From Saprospiraceae bacterium (lineage in GTDB: Bacteria; Bacteroidota; Bacteroidia; Chitinophagales; Saprospiraceae), in assembly GCA_020631355.1 (NCBI GenBank), contig JAHDHL010000007.1, positions 62,001 through 126,000 on the forward strand: 64,000 nucleotides of DNA, read 5' to 3'. The notes under the pieces are model-generated. The model was not told the origin of the DNA. It saw only the letters and a program-made list of their open reading frames with translations, and did not search any database. This document shows positions 18,089 to 26,452 of this stretch, one piece after another (the stretch's first letter is position 1; every line of letters begins with the position of its first letter). Position numbers and translations under genes: made by a program.

Positions 18089-18847
18089 ATGAGATTAGTC
18101 ATTATCATCAGTTTGATTTTCGTTTCGTTCCTCAGTTACACTCAGGAATGTACAGAAGTACAATATGAAGTGAATAAGGTTTTTCCTTTCATTTCCCTTT
18201 CCATGGAAAATATTCAGAAAGCCACTACCCTATCCGACCTTGACCCAAGGGGAAGAATGTACAAATCCATTTGGATTAAGGAATTCAAATCCGTTGACAT
18301 TATGGCTTCCGTAAATGGAAAAACGGAAGTAGCCACCGGAAATGATGAGCTATTGAATGAACGGCAGAAAGCACTCATTACCAAAGCTGATTTAGGAAAG
18401 GAGATTGAAGTTAGGATTTCCTATATCCCCAACAATAATCTCAAATACAATGATGTAAAGGAAATCAGTTTCGATTTTTGGGTCAATCCCCAAGAGGAAG
18501 CTGCTTTTGTTGGAGGCCAAAAAGCTTTGAACCAATATATTGAACAAAATGCCATCAGCCAGATACCCTCCGGTACATTTACGGGATATAAGATTACCAT
18601 CATCACATTCACCGTTACATCAGAGGGTTTAATCCGGGAGCCCGAATTATTCACATCCTGTGGCGATGAAGCGGTGGACCAAGCTATTCTAAGCTCCGTC
18701 TGTAATATGCCTACCTGGAATCCTGCCAGTTATAACAAAGGCCCAAAAGTCAATCAAAAATGTGCCTTACTGGTTGGCAATATGGAAAGTTGCATGGTCA
18801 ATACCCTTAACATCAAGGCCTCAAAAATTATGGAAGCGAATCATTAA
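18089..18847 (+). CDS. Periplasmic protein with a TonB C-terminal-like domain
   Basis: A 252-residue protein with a signal peptide (ending near LSYTQE), a middle region without recognisable motifs, and a C-terminal TonB-like fold (about 150-230). That domain includes FVGGQKALNQYIEQN, TFTVTSEGLIREPELFTSCGDEAVDQAIL and MPTWNPASYNKGPKV. It lacks the membrane anchor and proline-rich spacer of true TonB, so it is probably not an energy transducer. Proteins of this type are often divergent from ToxR-like winged-helix regulators in Bacteroidota, as here. Confidence 0.75.
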   Translation: MRLVIIISLIFVSFLSYTQECTEVQYEVNKVFPFISLSMENIQKATTLSDLDPRGRMYKSIWIKEFKSVDIMASVNGKTEVATGNDELLNERQKALITKADLGKEIEVRISYIPNNNLKYNDVKEISFDFWVNPQEEAAFVGGQKALNQYIEQNAISQIPSGTFTGYKITIITFTVTSEGLIREPELFTSCGDEAVDQAILSSVCNMPTWNPASYNKGPKVNQKCALLVGNMESCMVNTLNIKASKIMEANH

Positions 18848-18927
18848 TTACCATCCATTCATACTTTTTTCAAAAAAATCAGGGTCATCTGCAACAAAAC
18901 GGATTTTCTCCGCACCTTTAAAAGTAG

Positions 18928-19485
18928 ATGGCACATGAAGCACATACCGAAACCGCTTTAATCAAAGCTTGTATCAAGGGAAATCGCAAAGCCCAGTTTT
19001 CCTTATATGGACAGTACAAAACCTATCTCTATGGGATCTGTCTGCGATATGCCAAATCCCCACAAGAAGCACAGGATATCCTACAAGAGGGATTCTTCAG
19101 CATCCTCAGGGATATCAAGCAATTCAGCGGACAATCACCACTCAGGGCTTGGATGAGAAAGGTCATGGTCAATGCGGCCCTGATGCACATCAGAAAACAT
19201 AGGAAAATCGAATTCTCGGCACTTGAGGTAGACAAGCTCGATCATATACACTACTCCGAGGACACATTCCAAATCATGGATAGAGCTAATGCCGTTATCC
19301 ATCTCATCCAACAACTTCCTGTTTCCTATCAGACTGTCTTCAACCTCAGGGCTATGGAAGGATATTCCTTTAGGGAAATATCCCAACAACTGGGTGCCAA
19401 TGAAGCTACACTCAGGTCCCATTTCCTGAGGGCTCGGAAACAATTACAGCAAATCCTGAACAAAGAATTGAATAAGAATGGATGA
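18928..19485 (+). CDS. ECF RNA polymerase sigma factor
   Basis: A 185-residue sigma-70 family protein with region 2 (about 20-90: FSLYGQYKTYLYGICLRY, EAQDILQEGFFSILRDIKQF, LRAWMRKVMVNAALMHIRK) and region 4 (about 125-180: LPVSYQTVFNLRAMEGYSFREISQQLG, EATLRSHFLRARKQL). It directs RNA polymerase to a specific regulon and overlaps the next gene by 8 bases. That gene is membrane-anchored, which fits a sigma/anti-sigma pair. Confidence 0.93.
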   Translation: MAHEAHTETALIKACIKGNRKAQFSLYGQYKTYLYGICLRYAKSPQEAQDILQEGFFSILRDIKQFSGQSPLRAWMRKVMVNAALMHIRKHRKIEFSALEVDKLDHIHYSEDTFQIMDRANAVIHLIQQLPVSYQTVFNLRAMEGYSFREISQQLGANEATLRSHFLRARKQLQQILNKELNKNG

Positions 19486-20260
19486 CAATAATAACATAGA
19501 AGATTTTTTCAACAACTCCATGGAGCATTTTAATGATGCACCACCCGATTCCGTCTGGAATGGAATCAATAATCGTCTGGACCAATCACCCGTATGGTGG
19601 AAACAGCCGAAGATATGGGCTTCGGGTTTATTCTTATTCTTACTGATAGGCAGTATCATTGGGTATTCCATACATATGAACCAACGGGTACACCAGCTCG
19701 AAAATGAAGTGGGTCTTCTGAATCATATCAAGGATTCCTTGGAATTCGCCAATCTGGAAGTACAGAGTCATCTTGTGGATTGTGGTTTCAAATCCGATAA
19801 GTTGGTCAGTATCATCAATGCTTATTCTGCGGTGGAAAAGCCGATGGAGCGCACACCCAAAAAAGCTGCTATGCCTAAGCCTGACTTAGGAACAACCACT
19901 GTTGAATCCACTACGAATGCCATCATTGGAATTCCACAACAAGGAAGGACACAAAGGATGGCTCCCCCAATTACTCCAAGCCCGGTAGTGGAGGAAGAAA
20001 TCATTCCAGATGAATTGAACGAACAGATTGACAGCATTATCACAAACCAATCCGAAATGATTGAAAAAGGTGAACAACTCATCAAAGTTCCGATTCATGC
20101 CCTTGATAAGGATTCCAGTGACCAAAAATATATCGAGGTAGAGGGAATGAAGCCTGACATCAAGAAAAGTATTAAGGAACAGTTCAAGGATATAAAGGAA
20201 AGATTGGAATTCAAAAAATGGAAACTCAGAAAACGAAAGGATAGGAATCGAGACGAATAA
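19478..20260 (+). CDS. Probable membrane anti-sigma factor
   Basis: A 260-residue single-pass protein. A short acidic cytoplasmic N terminus (about 1-45, IEDFFNNSMEHFNDAPPDSVWNGI) resembles the sigma-binding segment of Bacteroidota anti-sigma proteins. One membrane segment (about 50-68) is followed by a coiled-coil-like stretch (HQLENEVGLLNHIKDSLE), a Pro/Thr-rich linker, and a highly charged C terminus (KERLEFKKWKLRKRKDRNRDE). The 8-base overlap with the sigma gene supports the role. No zinc-binding HxxxCxxC motif is present. Confidence 0.65.
   Translation: MDDNNNIEDFFNNSMEHFNDAPPDSVWNGINNRLDQSPVWWKQPKIWASGLFLFLLIGSIIGYSIHMNQRVHQLENEVGLLNHIKDSLEFANLEVQSHLVDCGFKSDKLVSIINAYSAVEKPMERTPKKAAMPKPDLGTTTVESTTNAIIGIPQQGRTQRMAPPITPSPVVEEEIIPDELNEQIDSIITNQSEMIEKGEQLIKVPIHALDKDSSDQKYIEVEGMKPDIKKSIKEQFKDIKERLEFKKWKLRKRKDRNRDE
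19874..19890. repeat. Copy 2 of the dispersed palindromic 17-mer
   Basis: CCTAAG-CCTGA-CTTAGG, within the anti-sigma-like gene, encoding PKPDLG. It differs from the copy at 2813 by one base. Confidence 0.3.
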
Positions 20261-20362
20261 CAGTCCCAATGCGGACTTTCCGGTCTGAATTCAGGTAATC
20301 CTGCAACAAGTCCTTATTAATACTGTATTTTCATTGTCTACCAAGGCATTGTACTTAATACT

Positions 20363-21334
20363 ATGATTACAAAACGAATCAGGGCTTTATTCCATCCGGA
20401 ACTCTATCATGGTTGGGGAAGAAAACGCAGATATTTTGAGGGATGGTACTTCAAGATTGTCAGTAAGGACGAACAACACGCCTTTGCTTTCATTCCCGGA
20501 ATTGCCATGGATGAGCAGGGACAGCAACAAGCTTTCATTCAGGTTTTGGATGGAAAGAATAGGACTGCGGAGTATCACCGATTCGATGCCTCGTCATTCC
20601 AACCTGATAGCAAGAAATTCGAAGTCCATATTGCAGACCATTTTTTTTCCAAGGAGCAAATCCATCTGAACCTGCCAAAATTATCGGGTATCCTTTCTTT
20701 TTCCAATCCGATTTCCTGGCCTAGTTCCCTCTTTTCTCCGGGTATCATGGGGCCATTTTCCTTTGTTCCTTTTATGGAATGTTATCATGGCATAGTGAGC
20801 ATGAATCATGGTATCAAGGGAGCATTACGCATCAATGACCAACTCATCGACTTCACAGGAGGAAAGGGATATTTGGAAAAGGATTGGGGCCATTCCTTTC
20901 CCAGTGGATATATCTGGATGCAGAGCAACCATTTCAGTCAGTCGAATATTTCATTCAAGGCATCCGTGGCCCGTATTCCTTGGTTGGGTTCCTCTTTCGT
21001 AGGATTCATTGCAGGTATCTGGATGAATAATGAAATCATTACATTCACTACCTATAATCTTACCCGTCTCAAAAAGGCATTCGCGGACAAGGAAAGGGTT
21101 GAGGTCGTGATGGAAAATAACCGATACCGATTACATATTGAAGCACCGAGGGAAAAGGCAACAGCCTTAGCTTCTCCCATAGCAGGATTCATGGATGGCA
21201 AGATAGAGGAAAGTATGACGGGGCAGTTGCATGTCAGGCTCTTGGATAAAAAATCAAACCGAATGATACTAGATGATATTGGTAGGAATGGTGGCTTGGA
21301 AGTTGGTGGAAATATCGAGGATGTCATCGTATGA
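20363..21334 (+). CDS. Tocopherol cyclase-like protein
   Basis: A 323-residue protein with the N-terminal signature of the tocopherol cyclase family (YHGWGRKRRYFEGWYFK), followed by FAFIPGIAMD, then GGKGYLEKDWGHSFPSGYIWMQSNHF, the most conserved block of the family. It has no signal peptide or membrane segment. In plants and cyanobacteria the enzyme closes the chromanol ring of vitamin E. Bacteroidota homologues occur without the rest of the tocopherol pathway, so the substrate here is probably another isoprenoid or lipid and is not known. Confidence 0.82.
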   Translation: MITKRIRALFHPELYHGWGRKRRYFEGWYFKIVSKDEQHAFAFIPGIAMDEQGQQQAFIQVLDGKNRTAEYHRFDASSFQPDSKKFEVHIADHFFSKEQIHLNLPKLSGILSFSNPISWPSSLFSPGIMGPFSFVPFMECYHGIVSMNHGIKGALRINDQLIDFTGGKGYLEKDWGHSFPSGYIWMQSNHFSQSNISFKASVARIPWLGSSFVGFIAGIWMNNEIITFTTYNLTRLKKAFADKERVEVVMENNRYRLHIEAPREKATALASPIAGFMDGKIEESMTGQLHVRLLDKKSNRMILDDIGRNGGLEVGGNIEDVIV

Positions 21335-21398
21335 TTAGATATAGTTTTAGAAGTTGTTCGAAAAGTATAGTTTCCGATTATATTGAAGTACCTTAAGT

Positions 21399-21406
21399 TA
21401 TATTTG
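21399..21406 (+). promoter_or_regulatory. -7 promoter box
   Basis: TATATTTG matches TAnnTTTG and lies 29 bases before the ATG at 21436. No clear TTTG partner is found 20 bases upstream. Confidence 0.3.
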
Positions 21407-21435
21407 TTATTTATCTCACTAAAACGACCTCGATA

Positions 21436-22317
21436 ATGAAACATTTCCTATTTCTATTCCTACTATTGCCATCCATTATACTCATTGCACAGGATAATGA
21501 GCATACAAAGCAAACACAACTCATTGTTGATGAGGGCAAGGCTTTGTACAAAAGAGAAATGGCTTCTTGGTACGGAACCGATATTTTCCTATCCAAATGG
21601 GAAGATAAGTCCAAAATTGGTGGTTATTTTTCCTATCTCGATGAAGCCGATGTACCTACCTGTCTTTTCTTTTCCAAGGATACCGACCCCAAGGTTCTCG
21701 GAACCATCGCTTTCGATGCTGATTATAATTTGGAAACAGCCCGAGTGAATTTGGAGGAACGTGAACTCTCCGATGTCGAGAGGGATTTGTATACCCTTAG
21801 ACAGGCAGCCATTGATACCATCCAGCAGGATACCATCTTCGAATTTTATCAACAAACCAATTTCAATCTCATTCCCATTATCTGGAAAGGCAAGAAAAAG
21901 GTGTATATCCTTACAGGTCCATCCGTTAGTGGAGTCGTGATTTTCGGTAATGATTACCTATTGGAATTCGATGATGAGAATAAGATAGAATCCATCAGGA
22001 AATTGCATAATAATATCATTCCTCTTGAATATGGGCATGACGAAGCAGAGGAGGAATCCATGCATTCCCATAATCACAATACAGGTGATTTCATTACTGC
22101 CACGGATGTTTGTACGCTGATGCTATATGGGAAATACACCCAATGGAAACGGCATCATATCGTATCTCCCGAATATCTCACGACATGGGATTTCAAGGAT
22201 AATAGTTTCGTTATCATTCCTAAGAAAGTCATTGACAAAATCCTGAAAGACCAAGAAAAACGAAAAGCACAGGAGGAAAAGCAAAGCAAGAAAAAGAAAA
22301 AACGAAAAAAGGATTAG
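21436..22317 (+). CDS. Secreted hypothetical protein
   Basis: A 293-residue protein with a clear signal peptide (ending near ILIAQD). The body is mixed alpha/beta with no motif I know. A His-rich patch (ESMHSHNHNTGDF, about 215-227) might bind metal. The last 25 residues are a lysine-rich tail (KDQEKRKAQEEKQSKKKKK). It lacks a T9SS domain and is probably periplasmic. The next gene starts three bases after its stop, so the three genes to 24351 are likely one operon. Confidence 0.7.
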   Translation: MKHFLFLFLLLPSIILIAQDNEHTKQTQLIVDEGKALYKREMASWYGTDIFLSKWEDKSKIGGYFSYLDEADVPTCLFFSKDTDPKVLGTIAFDADYNLETARVNLEERELSDVERDLYTLRQAAIDTIQQDTIFEFYQQTNFNLIPIIWKGKKKVYILTGPSVSGVVIFGNDYLLEFDDENKIESIRKLHNNIIPLEYGHDEAEEESMHSHNHNTGDFITATDVCTLMLYGKYTQWKRHHIVSPEYLTTWDFKDNSFVIIPKKVIDKILKDQEKRKAQEEKQSKKKKKRKKD

Positions 22318-22320
22318 GCC

Positions 22321-23406
22321 ATGTCGCATCATACCTACCAAGTCAAGAAGAAACAATTCGGTGTATCCAGAATTGTTGAGACGGATATTCCTGAAGCCGA
22401 CCAGTTGCAAGAGGGAGAAGTCCTTTTCAGCATAGAACGCTTCAGTTTCACTTCCAATAACATCACTTATGCCGCAGTGGGTTATCAGGTTCGATATTGG
22501 GAATTTTTCCCTGTGGATGATGAATGGGGTGTCATTCCAGTATGGGCATTTGCAAAGGTCGAAGCTTCCGCATCCGAACATATCCGTGTAGGGGATGTCT
22601 ATTATGGATATTTTCCGATGTCGAGTCATTTCATTTCCAAAGTGGGAACCATCAAACCACACGGATTCTCTGAGGGACATGAACATCGTCAGACCTTGTC
22701 TCCCATTTATAATTTTTATACCCTTACGGGAAATGACCCCAGCATTCCCAGGGGAAATACGGATATCCAACTTGTATTTCGTCCCTTATTGACCACTTCG
22801 TTCCTGTTGGATCATTTTCTTTCTGACCATCAATACTTTGATGCCCAACAAATCATCCTCACCAGTGCATCCAGTAAGACCGCCATTGCATTGGCGACTT
22901 TTCTTAAGCATAGAAAAACACAGGAAGGCATATCCGTTCGGATTCTAGGCCTGACTTCCCAAAAAAATGAGGCTTTTGTAAAACGGCTCGGTATTTATGA
23001 TGAGGTCCTCACCTATGATGAGATATCCTCCGTTCCAATGCAAGCATCCACCATTGTTGATTTTGCGGGGAATGCACATTTGCTGAACCAGGTCGGAGAT
23101 CACCTCGGTACACAGCTCAGGAAACTTTCGCAGGTCGGAATGGTCCAGTGGCAGGAAAAACCGGAGGAACTGAAAATCGAGGGAGAATTCTTCTTTGCAC
23201 CGGCTTATATCCAGATGAAGTTCAAGGAATGGACTATGGAACATTACAGCCAGCTACTTCACAGTGCATGGAATGTATTTTTGGAACAATCCGAGGATTG
23301 GTTCGACTTGCAACATATCAGGGGAAAGGAAGACATCCATTCCTTCTATCCTAAGATGCTCAATGGATTGGCCCAACCCAAGGATGCATATATTCTTTCG
23401 TTTTAA
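22321..23406 (+). CDS. DUF2855 family protein (MDR-like)
   Basis: A 361-residue protein with the characteristic DUF2855 blocks: FSFTSNNITYAAVG, WGVIPVWAFAKV, GDVYYGYFPMSSHF, and the Rossmann-like IILTSASSKTAIALA. The family is distantly related to medium-chain dehydrogenases/reductases but lacks an obvious zinc site. Its reaction is unknown. It is followed six bases later by a true MDR oxidoreductase, suggesting the two act on related substrates. Confidence 0.85.
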   Translation: MSHHTYQVKKKQFGVSRIVETDIPEADQLQEGEVLFSIERFSFTSNNITYAAVGYQVRYWEFFPVDDEWGVIPVWAFAKVEASASEHIRVGDVYYGYFPMSSHFISKVGTIKPHGFSEGHEHRQTLSPIYNFYTLTGNDPSIPRGNTDIQLVFRPLLTTSFLLDHFLSDHQYFDAQQIILTSASSKTAIALATFLKHRKTQEGISVRILGLTSQKNEAFVKRLGIYDEVLTYDEISSVPMQASTIVDFAGNAHLLNQVGDHLGTQLRKLSQVGMVQWQEKPEELKIEGEFFFAPAYIQMKFKEWTMEHYSQLLHSAWNVFLEQSEDWFDLQHIRGKEDIHSFYPKMLNGLAQPKDAYILSF

Positions 23407-23412
23407 ATTGTC

Positions 23413-24351
23413 ATGATGAAAGCTGCTGTATTCCGCCAATTCGGTGATGTGGATGTTGTCCAAATAGAAGACATTCCTAAACCAGACTTAGGAAAGGGCA
23501 ATCTGCTCATTCAGGTCAAGGCTGCGGCATTGAATCCAAAGGATGTCCTATTGCGCAAAGGTAAATTCAAGCGATTATCCGGTTCTAAATTCCCTAAATA
23601 TGTTGCATTCGATTTTGCAGGAATCGTAGCAGATGCTAACGGGAATTCCCATTACAAGGATGGAGATCCCGTTTTTGGTATGCTCAATGGTTGGAAAAGC
23701 AGGTGTTGTGCGGAATATCTCGTTTGCCAGCCCAACGAACTGTTTCATCTTCCGAAAGGTGCCAGTTTCGAAGCCGCTTCTGGTATTCCCCTAGCGGCAC
23801 AGACCGCACTGCAGGCCATGCGTGATGAAGCCGGATTACAGGCCGGACAGCGTATCCTCATCAATGGTGCATCAGGTGGTGTAGGAACCTTGGCCATACA
23901 AATCGCACGGATTCTTGGTGCGCGAATCACTACTACATCCAGTGCAAGGAATCTGGATTTATGTACCTCATTGGGCGCTCACGAAACATGGAATTACAAA
24001 ACAACGGATATTACCAGAAGTACCGACCGATTTGATGTATTCTTTGATGTATTCGGTAATTATTCCTTTAGGAAAGTAAAACATCTACTATCCCCAAAGG
24101 GTGTATATGTCAGTACTGTTCCCCAATTTGAAATTATCAAGGATAAGGCTTTCAATTGGTTTCGTTCGAAAAAAGCCCAACTCGTCGTGGTCCAATCGAA
24201 TAGTAAGGACTTGGAGTGGCTTTGCCAGCAAGTGGAAAACGGAAATATCATCCCCCAAATCGAGGCGATATTCCCTTTGGGACAAATCAGGGATGCACAA
24301 CTCCAAATCGAATCCAAACGCTCCAGAGGCAAGGTCATCGTTCGAATCTGA
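23413..24351 (+). CDS. MDR-family NAD(P)H quinone oxidoreductase
   Basis: A 312-residue zinc-independent medium-chain reductase of the QOR/ZTA1 type. It has the GroES-like N-terminal half (IQVKAAALNPKDVLLRKG, FDFAGIVADA) and the nucleotide-binding half with INGASGGVGTLAIQIARILGA and FDVFFDVFGNYSF. The C terminus ends with SKRSRGKVIVRI. No zinc-ligand pattern is present. Likely a reductase of quinones or enones. It is the last gene of the run that starts at 21436. Confidence 0.9.
   Translation: MMKAAVFRQFGDVDVVQIEDIPKPDLGKGNLLIQVKAAALNPKDVLLRKGKFKRLSGSKFPKYVAFDFAGIVADANGNSHYKDGDPVFGMLNGWKSRCCAEYLVCQPNELFHLPKGASFEAASGIPLAAQTALQAMRDEAGLQAGQRILINGASGGVGTLAIQIARILGARITTTSSARNLDLCTSLGAHETWNYKTTDITRSTDRFDVFFDVFGNYSFRKVKHLLSPKGVYVSTVPQFEIIKDKAFNWFRSKKAQLVVVQSNSKDLEWLCQQVENGNIIPQIEAIFPLGQIRDAQLQIESKRSRGKVIVRI
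23476..23492. repeat. Copy 3 of the dispersed palindromic 17-mer
   Basis: CCTAAA-CCAGA-CTTAGG, within the quinone oxidoreductase gene, again encoding PKPDLG although the protein is unrelated to the one holding copy 2. Confidence 0.3.
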
Positions 24352-24357
24352 CAAGCA

Positions 24358-24738
24358 TCATACAGGGAAGTGCAGAACGACGGTCACTACTCCCCATACC
24401 ACCAATTCCGCATCACTTGATATTCTTGTGGATGGTACATCCGGATGTGCAGCCCGCAACCAGATTGCATCCCCCTCTGGCATGTATTTCCTTACCAGAT
24501 ATTCACGATTTATCTCTGCCACAATGATATCACCATATTGGGGCGGAAAAACGGAGCGATCCACAACCAATACATCCTCATCGTGGATGCCCGCATGCAA
24601 CATTGCATTCCCTTTCATTCGTAAAAAATAGGTAGCCGTAGGATGTTGGATTAACAAATCATCCAGACTCAAGTTCGCTTTCTTATAGTCGTCAGCAGGT
24701 GACGGGAATCCCGTACACCGGTTCTTTCTCCTCTTCAT
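24358..24738 (-). CDS. umuD: UmuD-like protein lacking the catalytic Ser-Lys dyad
   Basis: A 126-residue S24 (LexA/UmuD) fold protein that aligns closely with UmuD: CTGFPSPADDY at the processing region, LLIQHPTATYFLRMKG, GIHDEDVLVVDRS, GDIIVAEI. The catalytic serine of GDSM is alanine here (KGNAML, codon gca). The catalytic lysine of E-F-T-V-K is arginine (REYLVRKY). Both halves of the dyad are therefore lost. Only about nine residues precede the normal cleavage point, so the chain is already close to UmuD' in size. It could act as a constitutive, cleavage-independent partner of the UmuC at 283-1551, or be decaying. Confidence 0.85.
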   Translation of the reverse strand: MKRRKNRCTGFPSPADDYKKANLSLDDLLIQHPTATYFLRMKGNAMLHAGIHDEDVLVVDRSVFPPQYGDIIVAEINREYLVRKYMPEGDAIWLRAAHPDVPSTRISSDAELVVWGVVTVVLHFPV

Positions 24739-25080
24739 CTCAAAATATGGTGGAGGTTATTCCTCCTTGGTTCTCAATAGTATGCACCACCATCAGGGAC
24801 CCTCTCCCGTAGATGATGATATTTTGTAGTTCTGACGTACTTGAAAGCAGTAATCGAATCCAAATTTAAAAACATTTTGTTTAAAATTATTTATTTTAAC
24901 ATATCCGCACGCTCAATAATATTTTCCAAATCATTGTTGATTCATACCATCATCTATATTTGTGGGAAAATCCTGGGTTATCATACCAGAATCGAGTCAC
25001 CTGAAGGGAACGCTTTTGTCTATAAGGGTGTTCTAGTGCTTTATTTCTTGCAATAACAGCATCATTAAACTGGCAGCCTT
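24739..25080. other. Divergent intergenic region, umuD / MFS transporter
   Basis: 342 bases without a convincing gene. A TATATTTG box at 24955-24962 (plus strand) could drive the MFS gene with a leader of about 110 bases. A 71-codon open frame in the region is rich in Ile, Lys and Phe codons and has no ribosome-binding context, so I do not call it. I could not identify a damage-response operator for umuD. Confidence 0.45.
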
Positions 25081-26355
25081 ATGCGAAGGAGAATTGGAAG
25101 TTTAGCCGTTAAGACATTGGATATGCCCAAGCGCATTGCTTCCCAATGGATTGAATCCTTTGCAGGTCTTTCTAAGGAAGTGTGGTTATTATTCCTGATT
25201 ACCCTGATTAACCGGAGTGGGACAGTTGTCATCATTTTCCTGAGTATCTACCTTACGGAACAATTGGGATTCAGTAAGAGTCAGGCTGGTATAGTCATCG
25301 GTTGTTTTGGTCTCGGGTCTGTACTTGGGACTTGGCTCGGGGGCTATCTCACGGATAAGTTGGGTTATTATTATGTCATGTTCGGTTCACTATTCGCAGT
25401 GGGCTTTTTCTTTTTTGGGATGGGTTATATTACTACATTCTATGCTTTCTGCACTTTCGTTACGATTACGGCTGCGGTGGGAGACATGTACAATCCAGCC
25501 AGCCAGGCTTCCATTGCGGTATATAGCAAGACGGAGAATCACTCAAGGGCCCTTTCCCTTATCCGGTTGGCCATTAATCTCGGATTTGCCGTAGGTAGTG
25601 GTATGGTTGGTTTGATTGCAGGGTTTTATGGCTATTATTGGTTATTCATCATTGATGGTGTGACCTGTATCGTAGCAGCCCTGGTCTTCCTCTTAATCAT
25701 GGATAATATCAAGGAAAAAGTCCAACAAAAGAAAGATGTGGACGAAGCAGAGCATACAGAAATCGTTCGGTCTCCCTATACGGATGTTTGGTTTTTGGCA
25801 TTCATGGTTTTTCTTGCATTGGCAGCTTTTCCATTCTTTCAGCTATTCACGGCATATCCGGTATTCGTCAAGGAAGAACTGATGTTCGATGAAGCGGAAT
25901 ATGGCGCAATCATGGCATTCAACGGGATTCTCCTATTCATATTCGAAATGCCCATCATCCATTATCTGACCCAGAAGAACAAGGAAATGATTTCCCTTGT
26001 CATCGGAGCATTTCTGATTGCATTATCATTCTTTGTTTTCAATCTGTTCGGTTTCTATACTTGGGTGGCTATTGTCGCCATGGTATTGATTGTTTTTGGG
26101 GAAATCCTGAATTTTCCATTCAGTACATCCGTGGCATTGAGCCGGAGTCACCCGACGAATAGAGGAATGTATATGGGATTGTTTTCAATGACATTCTCAT
26201 TCATGTTCATCTTTTCTCCTTGGATGGGAATGAAAGTCGTTGAGCTCTATGGCTACCATGCATTATGGGCATTGGCCGGTATCACAGCGATGGTCTCAAC
26301 CATAGGTTTATATTTTCTCTCCAAGTTTTACCAGCCGGTATTCAGTGATGGATAG
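25081..26355 (+). CDS. MFS transporter, multidrug-type
   Basis: A 424-residue major facilitator with 12 predicted membrane segments. The first half has the loop 2-3 motif GGYLTDKLGYYYV preceded by GCFGLGSVLGTW. A central cytoplasmic loop (about 205-230, KEKVQQKKDVDEAEH) separates the halves, and LSRSHPTNRGMYMGLFSMTFSF is near segment 10. It resembles the drug:H+ antiporter-like groups common in Bacteroidota. The substrate is unknown. The gene is alone and ends in a strong terminator. Confidence 0.88.
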   Translation: MRRRIGSLAVKTLDMPKRIASQWIESFAGLSKEVWLLFLITLINRSGTVVIIFLSIYLTEQLGFSKSQAGIVIGCFGLGSVLGTWLGGYLTDKLGYYYVMFGSLFAVGFFFFGMGYITTFYAFCTFVTITAAVGDMYNPASQASIAVYSKTENHSRALSLIRLAINLGFAVGSGMVGLIAGFYGYYWLFIIDGVTCIVAALVFLLIMDNIKEKVQQKKDVDEAEHTEIVRSPYTDVWFLAFMVFLALAAFPFFQLFTAYPVFVKEELMFDEAEYGAIMAFNGILLFIFEMPIIHYLTQKNKEMISLVIGAFLIALSFFVFNLFGFYTWVAIVAMVLIVFGEILNFPFSTSVALSRSHPTNRGMYMGLFSMTFSFMFIFSPWMGMKVVELYGYHALWALAGITAMVSTIGLYFLSKFYQPVFSDG

Positions 26356-26382
26356 GTGACCTGTTTCCTTATTGTGTAAAAA

Positions 26383-26422
26383 AGAAACCCCGAATTTTTG
26401 AAAATCAAAATTCGGGGTTTCT
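26383..26422. terminator. Bidirectional terminator
   Basis: A perfect 16-bp stem (AGAAACCCCGAATTTT / AAAATTCGGGGTTTCT) with an eight-base loop lies between the convergent MFS and EAD11 genes. Confidence 0.85.
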
Positions 26423-26452
26423 AATTGTCAGAAAATTTGAAATAACCCATGT

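Noticed and set aside
24358-24738. Reading the S24 protein as LexA
   Set aside because: It has no N-terminal winged-helix DNA-binding domain and aligns with UmuD along its whole length.
24841-25056. 71-codon open frame between umuD and the MFS gene
   Set aside because: Ile/Lys/Phe-rich translation typical of AT-rich spacer DNA, with no ribosome-binding context or recognisable motif.
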